Source: an uncultured Bacteroides sp. (GTDB taxonomy: Bacteria; Bacteroidota; Bacteroidia; Bacteroidales; Bacteroidaceae). Taken from it: DNA of 20,800 bases. Where the stretch lies: NCBI GenBank assembly GCA_902492205.1, contig CABUKU010000038.1, positions 1 through 20,800 of the forward strand, given 5' to 3'. Both the position numbers and the translations under genes were made by a program. Shown piece after piece: positions 6,412 to 12,981 of this stretch (position 1 is the stretch's first letter; each line of letters starts with the position of its first letter). Below the pieces are notes generated by a model. The model had not been told where the DNA came from and ran no database searches. It worked only from the letters and a program-made list of their open reading frames with translations.

Positions 6412-8136
6412 CTAAAAGATTGATTGCTGTGAATGATATATTTCCTGATACACTTCCGATGTCTGCATCAATTCGTCCGGAGTGCCTATCGCATTGACTT
6501 CCCCATCCTCAAGAACTATCACCTGGTTTGCCGACTGCATGGTTCCGATGCGCTGGGTAATGATAAGCACAGTAGTGTCACGGAGCAAACTGTTCAGGTT
6601 CTCCCGTATCTTCAATTCCGTTTCGGAGTCTACCGCACTCGTACTGTCGTCCAGAATCAGTATCTTAGGTTTGCGGAGCAACGCACGGGCAATGCAGATA
6701 CGCTGCTTTTGTCCGCCCGAAACATTAATGCCTCCACGTCCCAAGAGTGTATCATATCCATCGGTAAATCCCATGATAAAGTCATGCGCCTGTGCCGCAC
6801 GGGTAGCCTCTTCTATCTCTTCCATCGTGGCATCCGGCTTTCCCCAACGAAGGTTATCAAGGATAGTTCCCGTAAACAGTTCATTCTTTTGCAACACCAT
6901 GCCGATGTGTGCATGCAGTTCGTCCAGATTATAGTCTCTCACGGAAACACCGTCAATCAAGACTTCCCCCGAAGTAGCATCATACAGGCGGGGAATGAGT
7001 TGAACAAGCGAACTCTTTGCCGAGCCGGTAGCTCCCACTACCGCAACCGTTTCGCCGGACGGAATGTGGAAACTGATGTTCCGCAACACATCCGTTTCAC
7101 CTCCCCCATAACGGAAGCTGACATTATTGAAAACTATATCGCCTGCCCCTACCTTATATATATTACGCAACCCCACCGGAGTATTCTCCAAAGAAGGTTC
7201 CGTGTCGAGCACATCCACTATGCGGCGGGAAGAAGCGGAAGCTCTTGCAAAAGTCATTGTCACCACCGAAAGCATCATCAGCGACATAAGCACCTGCACC
7301 AGATAGTTGACAAACGAAATAAGCTCTCCTACCTTTAGTTCTCCCGCCATTACTTTCCCGCCGCCCACCCACAGGATAGCAATCATGGAAAGGTTCATCA
7401 CCAACTGCATGGCAGGGAATATGGTCACTATAATGTTGGAAGCACGGATAACCATGTCGCGCAAGTCCTCACTGCTTCGGGTAAACTTCCGTTCTTCAAA
7501 GTCTTCCCGCACAAATGACTTTACCACACGAATGTTTATCAGGTTTTCGCGTACCACTTCATTCAGGTGATCTACTTTCTGCTGCACCTTGATAAAATAA
7601 GGAAAGCCCTTGCTCAGTATCAGGTAAATGAAGATACCCATTACAGGAATAGCCGCCAATAAAACCAAAGCCAACTCCTTGTTGATCCGGATAACAAAGA
7701 ACACGGACATCAACATCAATAAAGGTGAACGGAGCATCAGGCGCATGGACATCAACACTACAAGCTGGATTCGGGATATATCACTCGTAAGCCTTGTTAT
7801 AAGAGAACCGGTACTGAAACGGTCTATATCAAAAAACGACAGCTTTTGTATCTTGTCGAATAACTTTGTGCGGAGGTCTGTTCCAAACCCTATGGAAGTG
7901 CGGGAGGACACATATACATTCATAACATTGAAAGCCACTCCCAAGAGGGACATGCCTATCATGTAAGCTCCTACTCTGACAATAACCGAGAGGTCTTGTT
8001 TCATTACTCCGTTGTCCACAATATCTGCCATAAACATAGGCTGCACCGTTTCACACAGCACAGTAACCAATACAAGGAAAGGGCACACTAACAAACCTGC
8101 CTTGTACTTGCGGAGTATCTGCCAATATCTTTTCAC
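6412..8136 (-). CDS. ABC exporter half-transporter, degenerate-site half (TM287/BmrC-like)
   Basis: The 574-residue protein has an exporter membrane domain (about 15-305) and an ATPase domain (about 330-570). Walker A is GATGSAKSS (368-376), with Ala at the second conserved Gly. Walker B ILILD (492-496) is followed by Asp497 in place of the catalytic Glu, and Gln528 (TQRIGT) replaces the switch-loop His. The signature VSGGQ (472-476) is normal. These changes mark the degenerate half of a heterodimeric exporter such as TM287/288 or BmrCD, with the next gene as partner. The start is GTG at 8136, 5 nt after the DUF3037 stop and without a good Shine-Dalgarno, so translation may be coupled. The next in-frame Met (residue 35) would cut into the first helix. 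Confidence 0.92.
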   Translation of the reverse strand: MKRYWQILRKYKAGLLVCPFLVLVTVLCETVQPMFMADIVDNGVMKQDLSVIVRVGAYMIGMSLLGVAFNVMNVYVSSRTSIGFGTDLRTKLFDKIQKLSFFDIDRFSTGSLITRLTSDISRIQLVVLMSMRLMLRSPLLMLMSVFFVIRINKELALVLLAAIPVMGIFIYLILSKGFPYFIKVQQKVDHLNEVVRENLINIRVVKSFVREDFEERKFTRSSEDLRDMVIRASNIIVTIFPAMQLVMNLSMIAILWVGGGKVMAGELKVGELISFVNYLVQVLMSLMMLSVVTMTFARASASSRRIVDVLDTEPSLENTPVGLRNIYKVGAGDIVFNNVSFRYGGGETDVLRNISFHIPSGETVAVVGATGSAKSSLVQLIPRLYDATSGEVLIDGVSVRDYNLDELHAHIGMVLQKNELFTGTILDNLRWGKPDATMEEIEEATRAAQAHDFIMGFTDGYDTLLGRGGINVSGGQKQRICIARALLRKPKILILDDSTSAVDSETELKIRENLNSLLRDTTVLIITQRIGTMQSANQVIVLEDGEVNAIGTPDELMQTSEVYQEIYHSQQSIF

Positions 8137-8141
8137 TTCAA

Positions 8142-8525
8142 TTACAAAACCAATTCTTTAAACAATCTTTCGAGGGTGGCATCAAGGTCGCCGGAGAAGC
8201 CGGGATGCGGACGGGAGGTCTGAATGCAAGCACTTCTGATTGCCGTGAGCCAACGGAAACGTTCGGGAACATCGAAGCGGGCGATTTTGCCTCCGTCTTC
8301 CTCCCCCTTGCAAACCTTATCAAAGACTTGCAAGCCTGCTTTGAGGCATTCTATATCCACTTCCGTAGAAAAGAGAGATAGTTTATTCTCATCTACATGG
8401 TATTTCGCTTTGACATAGTTTGCCTGCTTGGAGAACAATACTATTCCCACATTGATAAACTCCTCACGCTCCACACGGGGAACGAAACGTATCACGGCAT
8501 ATTCATATAAGTGCTTTCCTTGCAT
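8142..8525 (-). CDS. DUF3037 family protein
   Basis: The 127-residue protein matches the DUF3037 pattern: YAVIRFVPRVEREEFINVGIVLF near the start (9-31), TSRPHPG in the middle, and DLDATLERLFKELV at the end. The family has no established biochemical role. It is often encoded next to HipA-like kinases, as here, where its ATG lies 23 nt inside the end of the kinase gene. The overlap suggests the two are made together and perhaps act together. The ABC exporter gene follows after 5 nt. No signal peptide or membrane segment is visible, so it is probably cytoplasmic. Confidence 0.85.
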   Translation of the reverse strand: MQGKHLYEYAVIRFVPRVEREEFINVGIVLFSKQANYVKAKYHVDENKLSLFSTEVDIECLKAGLQVFDKVCKGEEDGGKIARFDVPERFRWLTAIRSACIQTSRPHPGFSGDLDATLERLFKELVL

Positions 8526-9285
8526 CTTGTGCTTCTTTTACAAATAAATCGGAATGATGAACCCTTTCTTCCAAAAACTGAATATATACTTTCCGCAAAT
8601 CCTGCGGAGTCTCTCCCTCCACCGTCCAGTTCAGCCAGTCATCGGGGATGAGATTCACTATCTCACGTATTTTCTCCGGGGTAAGCAAGCGCCGGAAGTC
8701 TGCATCCACAGCATCCAGATCATCTGCATAAGGCAAAAGCACATGATCTTTAATCTGCTTGAACGGCGTAAGTGCCGCCTGTTCCCAATTCGTCCATGAA
8801 TGATGAAAATACAGTGATGCACCGTGGTCTATCAACCACAGTTCCTTGTGCCACATCAACATGTTGGTATTACGGATAGTGCGGTCTACATTCGTTAAAA
8901 AGGCATCAAGCCAAACCAGTTGTGATGCCGTTCGCCCGTCTACCTTGTTCACCACAGGATCAAACGTAAGTGCACCCGACAGGAAATGCAATCCCATGTT
9001 CAATCCCCTGCTCCACTGCAACAGGTCTTGAATTTCTTCATCCGCCTCCGTTCTTCCGAAAGCCTCATCCAAATTCAGGAAAACAATCTCAGGCACTCTG
9101 AAACCCAGTGTCCGGGCTACTTCTCCCCCAACGAGTTCGGCAATCAAAGCCTTCGTTCCGTGTCCTGCACCACGAAACTTCACAACGTACTTAAACTCGT
9201 CGTCCGCCTCGGCAAGTGCCGGCAGGGAACCGCCTTCACGCAACGGCATGATATATCTTGTTACATTCGTTGTACGTATGTCCAT
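8503..9285 (-). CDS. HipA-like kinase (HipA_2 type)
   Basis: From the ATG at 9285 the protein has 260 residues. GTAAGGAGAG lies just before that ATG, which is why I chose it over an in-frame extension reaching 9396. It resembles the compact HipA-like kinases: VVKF with Lys36 as the likely ATP-binding lysine, TNVDRTIRNTN (131-141) in the catalytic-loop position with Asp134, and LIDHGASLYF (151-160), where Asp153 takes the metal-binding place. Classic HipA is about 440 residues with an N-terminal subdomain and is paired with HipB; neither is here. The neighbour is DUF3037 instead. Kinase activity and target are inferred only. It is the first gene of a five-gene unit with the ABC exporter. Confidence 0.82.
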   Translation of the reverse strand: MDIRTTNVTRYIMPLREGGSLPALAEADDEFKYVVKFRGAGHGTKALIAELVGGEVARTLGFRVPEIVFLNLDEAFGRTEADEEIQDLLQWSRGLNMGLHFLSGALTFDPVVNKVDGRTASQLVWLDAFLTNVDRTIRNTNMLMWHKELWLIDHGASLYFHHSWTNWEQAALTPFKQIKDHVLLPYADDLDAVDADFRRLLTPEKIREIVNLIPDDWLNWTVEGETPQDLRKVYIQFLEERVHHSDLFVKEAQDARKALI

Positions 9286-9310
9286 GTTATCTCTCCTTAC
9301 TAATCGAAAA

Positions 9311-9343
9311 TAAAGATACAACCTTTTCTCGTTTCGCAGCAAA
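9311..9343 (-). promoter_or_regulatory. Probable promoter of the kinase/DUF3037/ABC exporter unit
   Basis: The minus strand reads TTTG (9343-9340), 21 nt, then TATCTTTA (9318-9311), close to the Bacteroides -33/-7 pattern. Transcription would start near 9304, giving a leader of about 20 nt before the ATG at 9285. It lies back to back with the promoter of the opposite-strand gene. Confidence 0.55.
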
Positions 9344-9351
9344 TAATATCG

Positions 9352-9359
9352 TATTTTTG
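9352..9359 (+). promoter_or_regulatory. Probable promoter -7 box of the MGMT-like gene
   Basis: TATTTTTG matches TAnnTTTG. It is 57 nt before the ATG at 9417 and lies beside the divergent kinase promoter, so the two units share a control region of about 130 nt. Confidence 0.5.
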
Positions 9360-9416
9360 ACTGCAAAACCGTTAATATAATAAGAACAAACCACAAGAAC
9401 GGATGTTTGAAAGCGT

Positions 9417-9725
9417 ATGGATAAAAGCACTTTTAACGAAGAAGTTTACAACATAGTGAAGCAAATCCCCAAAGGTTGCGTAATAAGTTACGGACAAATT
9501 GCCCGTTTGATAGGTCGCCCGCAATGCTCACGTATGGTGGGACAAACCATGTTTCATGCTCCCGAAAGACTTCATCTGCCATGCCACCGGGTGGTGAACA
9601 GCCAAGGCAGGCTAGCACCTTTTTGGGAAAAACAGCGCACTCTGCTAGAACAAGAAGGAATAGCTTTCCGCAAGAATGGTTGTGTAGACCTTGACAAACA
9701 CGCTTGGAAAGAAGTTATATTATAA
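9417..9725 (+). CDS. MGMT-family / alkyltransferase-like DNA repair protein
   Basis: The 102-residue protein corresponds to the DNA-binding, active-site domain of O6-alkylguanine-DNA alkyltransferases. Visible features are GCVISYGQIARLIGRP (helix-turn-helix region, 20-35), SRMVGQ with the likely Arg finger Arg39, and LPCHRVVNSQG (54-64) with Cys56. Its length and the loop before the active site resemble alkyltransferase-like (ATL) proteins, which have Trp where transferases have the acceptor Cys. Here the Cys is kept, so either true methyl transfer or ATL-style lesion flagging is possible. It is divergent from the kinase unit and 136 nt ahead of glnN. No terminator is evident behind it. Confidence 0.88.
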   Translation: MDKSTFNEEVYNIVKQIPKGCVISYGQIARLIGRPQCSRMVGQTMFHAPERLHLPCHRVVNSQGRLAPFWEKQRTLLEQEGIAFRKNGCVDLDKHAWKEVIL

Positions 9726-9784
9726 GGTATTACAGCTTCAGCACAGGGGACTATCCTCACAAAATACATACTTTTTTCCAAAAA

Positions 9785-9806
9785 TACCCCTAAAAATATA
9801 GGGGTA
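9785..9806. promoter_or_regulatory. 22-bp palindrome upstream of glnN, candidate activator site
   Basis: TACCCCTA (9785-9792) and TAGGGGTA (9799-9806) form a perfect 8-6-8 inverted repeat. Its centre is about 32 bp before the middle of the -7 box, or roughly -39 to -42 from the likely transcription start. That is where an activator touching RNA polymerase usually sits. The glnN promoter has no clear -33 box, which fits activator dependence. Confidence 0.65.
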
Positions 9807-9823
9807 CTTTCAGAAAAAACATA

Positions 9824-9831
9824 TACTTTTG
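9824..9831 (+). promoter_or_regulatory. glnN promoter -7 box
   Basis: TACTTTTG matches TAnnTTTG exactly and lies 30 nt before the ATG at 9862. A TTG start at 9829 would fall within this box, which argues for the ATG at 9862. Confidence 0.65.
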
Positions 9832-9861
9832 CAGCAACAACCCATAAAATACATACCTCAT

Positions 9862-12051
9862 ATGTCAGAAATGCGTTTTTTTGCTCTCAAAGAGCTTGCA
9901 AACAGAAAACCGATTGAGATTACTAACCCTTCGAACAAATTATCCGATTATTACGGATGCCATGTATTCGACCGTAAGAAAATGCAGGAATATCTTCCGC
10001 GCGAAGCATTCAAAGCCGTGACAGATGCAATCGAAAAAGGAACTCCCATCAGCCGTGAGATGGCCGACCTTATTGCCAACGGAATGAAGAGCTGGGCGAA
10101 GACTTTCAATGTTACCCACTATACTCACTGGTTTCAACCGCTGACAGACGGTACGGCAGAGAAGCACGACGGTTTCATTGAATTCGGAGACGGCGACGAG
10201 GTGATTGAACGTTTCTCCGGCAAATTGCTTATCCAACAGGAACCGGATGCATCTTCCTTCCCTAACGGAGGAATCCGCAACACATTCGAAGCACGCGGAT
10301 ATACTGCATGGGATGTTTCATCTCCCGCTTTCGTAGTAGACACTACTCTTTGTATTCCGACAATATTTATCTCTTATACGGGCGAAGCACTCGACTACAA
10401 AACTCCACTTCTCAAAGCCCTTGCCGCCGTGGACAAGGCTGCAACCGAAGTGTGCCAGTTGTTCGACAAGAACATCACCCGTGTTTATACCAATCTCGGT
10501 TGGGAACAGGAATATTTCCTTGTAGACACTGCTTTGTATAATGCCCGTCCCGACCTTTGCCTGACAGGACGTACACTAATGGGACACTCCTCTGCCAAAG
10601 ACCAACAACTCGACGACCACTATTTCGGTTCCATACCTCCCCGCGTCACAGGCTTTATGAAAGAGCTGGAACTGGAATGCCACAAACTGGGTATCCCTGC
10701 AAAGACACGTCACAATGAAGTTGCCCCCAATCAATTTGAGTTGGCTCCTATCTTTGAAGACGCTAACCTTGCCAACGATCACAACCAGTTAGTCATGGAC
10801 TTAATGAAGCGCATTGCACGCAAGCATAACTTCACCGTGTTACTTCACGAAAAACCTTTTAGCGGAATCAACGGTTCGGGTAAACACAATAACTGGTCTC
10901 TTTGCACCGATACGGGAGTCAACCTGTTTGCTCCGGGAAAGAACCCCAAAGGAAACATGCTTTTCCTTACTTTTATTGTAAATGTACTGATGATGGTTTA
11001 CAAGAATCAGGATTTGCTCCGTGCAGCTATTTCGAGTGCCGGAAACAGCCACCGGCTCGGAGCCAACGAAGCACCTCCCGCTATTCTTTCCATTTTCCTC
11101 GGACGCCACCTTGCACACATGCTCGATGAATTGGTAAAGCAAGTGAGCAATGCCAAAATGACTCCGGAAGAAAAGACTGCATTGAAGTTAGGCATCGGAC
11201 GTATTCCCGAAATTCTGCTGGATAATACCGACCGTAACCGCACTTCTCCTTTTGCATTCACAGGAAACCGTTTCGAGTTCCGTGCTGCCGGTTCTTCATC
11301 CAACTGTGCCGCTTCCATGATTGCCATCAATGCAGCTATGGCTCACCAATTAAACGACTTCAAAGCGCAGGTGGACAAGCTGATAGAGGAAGGCATCGGA
11401 CGTGATGAGGCCATCTTCCGCATCTTGAAAGAAACAATCATCGCTTCCAGAAACATCCGTTTCGAAGGCGACGGATATTCAGACGATTGGAAAGAAGAAG
11501 CAGCCCGCCGCGGATTGACAAACATCAACCACGTGCCCGAAGCATTAATGAAGTACAATGACAAGCAGGCACGCGAAGTGTTGATAGGTGAAAAGATATT
11601 CAATGAAAACGAATTGATGAGCCGTATCGAAGTGGAACTTGAAAAGTACACTAAGAAAATACAAATCGAGAGCCGTGTATTGGGCGACCTTGCCATTAAT
11701 CACATCGTCCCCATTGCCGTTGCTTATCAAAACCGCTTACTCGATAACCTTCGCGGACTGAAAGAAATCTTCTCGGAAGAAGAATATATGGAAATGAGTG
11801 CCGACCGCAAAGAACTTGTAAAAGAAATCTCCCACCGCGTTACCTCCATTAAAGTTCTTGTGCGCGACATGACAGAAGCACGTAAGGTTGCCAATCATCT
11901 GGAAAGCCAGATTGAAATGGCTTACTCTTACGAAGAGCATGTACGTCCGTATCTGGATGAAATCCGCGACCATATAGACCACCTTGAAATGGAAATAGAT
12001 GACGAAATATGGCCGTTACCCAAATATAGAGAGCTGCTATTTGCTAAATAA
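9862..12051 (+). CDS. glnN: Glutamine synthetase type III
   Basis: The protein makes glutamine from glutamate, ammonia and ATP, the entry point of ammonium assimilation. From the ATG at 9862 it has 729 residues, the usual GSIII length and the size known for Bacteroides fragilis GlnN; GSI and GSII are much shorter. An N-terminal GSIII domain (SEMRFFALKELANRKP onward) is followed by the catalytic domain, with RHNEVAPNQFELAPIFE (about 285-301) for the glutamate/metal site, NGSGKHNNWS (about 336-345) and NRFEFRAAGSSSN. A helical C-terminal domain ends the chain. A 22-bp palindrome precedes the promoter. A long hairpin follows the gene, and a Crp-like regulator gene lies 182 nt downstream. No frameshift or missing motif is seen. 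Confidence 0.97.
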   Translation: MSEMRFFALKELANRKPIEITNPSNKLSDYYGCHVFDRKKMQEYLPREAFKAVTDAIEKGTPISREMADLIANGMKSWAKTFNVTHYTHWFQPLTDGTAEKHDGFIEFGDGDEVIERFSGKLLIQQEPDASSFPNGGIRNTFEARGYTAWDVSSPAFVVDTTLCIPTIFISYTGEALDYKTPLLKALAAVDKAATEVCQLFDKNITRVYTNLGWEQEYFLVDTALYNARPDLCLTGRTLMGHSSAKDQQLDDHYFGSIPPRVTGFMKELELECHKLGIPAKTRHNEVAPNQFELAPIFEDANLANDHNQLVMDLMKRIARKHNFTVLLHEKPFSGINGSGKHNNWSLCTDTGVNLFAPGKNPKGNMLFLTFIVNVLMMVYKNQDLLRAAISSAGNSHRLGANEAPPAILSIFLGRHLAHMLDELVKQVSNAKMTPEEKTALKLGIGRIPEILLDNTDRNRTSPFAFTGNRFEFRAAGSSSNCAASMIAINAAMAHQLNDFKAQVDKLIEEGIGRDEAIFRILKETIIASRNIRFEGDGYSDDWKEEAARRGLTNINHVPEALMKYNDKQAREVLIGEKIFNENELMSRIEVELEKYTKKIQIESRVLGDLAINHIVPIAVAYQNRLLDNLRGLKEIFSEEEYMEMSADRKELVKEISHRVTSIKVLVRDMTEARKVANHLESQIEMAYSYEEHVRPYLDEIRDHIDHLEMEIDDEIWPLPKYRELLFAK

Positions 12052-12066
12052 GGAATAAGTCAGCCC

Positions 12067-12138
12067 GCAGTACAGATTACAAGGTTTACATAGTTTAAAA
12101 CCAACAATAAGCTATGTTTACCCTGTAATTTGTGCTGC
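12067..12138. repeat. Long imperfect hairpin between glnN and the Crp-like gene
   Basis: Positions 12067-12093 pair with 12112-12138 over 27 positions, with two G-U pairs and three mismatches, around an 18-nt loop (12094-12111). There is no T-run behind it, so it is not a textbook intrinsic terminator. It may protect or end the glnN transcript by another route. Confidence 0.7.
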
Positions 12139-12197
12139 ATTATTACATTAGCACATTAATTTCTTCCGAATTTGTTCTATTATTAATTTTTTCTTTA

Positions 12198-12232
12198 TAC
12201 ATTTGTGCTTTATAACACGGTTTTATAGCACA
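12198..12232 (+). promoter_or_regulatory. Promoter -7 box and overlapping inverted repeat before the Crp-like gene
   Basis: TACATTTG (12198-12205) matches TAnnTTTG. A 29-bp inverted repeat runs from 12204 to 12232: outer arms TGTGCT and AGCACA are perfect, ten of twelve arm positions pair, and the spacer is CACGG. It ends one base before the ATG at 12234 and covers the likely transcription start, as a repressor operator would. Confidence 0.55.
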
Positions 12233-12233
12233 C

Positions 12234-12938
12234 ATGGTAAATAAAAAAGATCTGTCGGACATAGTCATATCAGAGAGTATCGCAGATATGTGGTATCCTC
12301 TTAATGAAGAGCAGAGAGAATACTTGGCTAGTAATTTCACTGTTCAGCACTACAAGAAGAATGAAACTATCTACTGTGAAGGTGAAAGCCCCACACATTT
12401 AATGTGTCTCCTCAGTGGTAAAGTCAAAATTTATAAAGACGGTGTTGGCGGACGAAGCCAGATTATCCGGGTAATCAAACCGGTAGAATACTTTGCTTAC
12501 CGGGCGTTTTTCGCAAAAGAAAACTTTGTAACCGCTGCTGCGGCATTCGAACCTTCTACCATTTGCCTTATCCCGATGACCGTTATCAGCAAACTGGTTT
12601 CCGAAAACAACGAACTGGCACAATTCTTCATCCGCCAGTTATCCATAGACTTAGGTATTGCCGACGAAAGAACCGTAAACCTCACTCAAAAACATATCCG
12701 CGGACGACTTGCAGAATCTCTATTATTCCTAAAAGACTGTTACGGACTGGAAGAAGACCAATCCACATTGAGTATTTATCTCTCCCGTGAAGATCTGGCA
12801 AACCTGTCAAACATGACAACTTCCAACGCTATCCGTACACTTTCTAACTTTGCCAATGAAAAACTGATTACCATAGACGGACGAAAGATCAAAATCATTG
12901 ATGAAGAGAAACTGAAAAAGATCAGTAAAATAGGATAA
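12234..12938 (+). CDS. Crp/Fnr-family transcription regulator
   Basis: The 234-residue protein has the two-part Crp layout. An N-terminal beta-roll sensor domain (about 25-130) includes KKNETIYCEGESPTHLMCLLSGKVKIYK. A long dimer helix follows (FFIRQLSIDLGIADERTVNL, about 130-150), then a winged helix (about 158-230) with LSREDLANLSNMTTSNAIRTLSNF as the helix-turn-helix. The Arg-Ser pair that contacts cyclic AMP in Crp is not evident, and no cysteine cluster for an Fnr iron-sulfur centre is seen, so the signal is unknown. It sits between glnN and a hexosaminidase gene in the same orientation. The inverted repeat over its start region could be its own operator, and the 22-bp glnN palindrome has the length of a Crp-type site; both links are inference. 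Confidence 0.92.
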   Translation: MVNKKDLSDIVISESIADMWYPLNEEQREYLASNFTVQHYKKNETIYCEGESPTHLMCLLSGKVKIYKDGVGGRSQIIRVIKPVEYFAYRAFFAKENFVTAAAAFEPSTICLIPMTVISKLVSENNELAQFFIRQLSIDLGIADERTVNLTQKHIRGRLAESLLFLKDCYGLEEDQSTLSIYLSREDLANLSNMTTSNAIRTLSNFANEKLITIDGRKIKIIDEEKLKKISKIG

Positions 12939-12981
12939 AAAAAGAACCTTGGCTCTATCTAAACTAACATAATTTATTACC

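Noticed and set aside
5723..7338. Long open frames on the + strand (5723-6415 and 6433-7338) opposite the ABC genes
   Set aside because: They mirror well-supported ABC exporter genes, have unnatural composition (rich in His, Arg, Cys) and show no known domain.
9286..9396. N-terminal extension of the HipA-like kinase to 297 residues
   Set aside because: It would read through the promoter; the ATG at 9285 has a good Shine-Dalgarno, and the family starts there.
9829..9861. TTG start giving an 11-residue extension of glnN
   Set aside because: It lies in the -7 promoter box; the ATG at 9862 gives the standard 729 residues.
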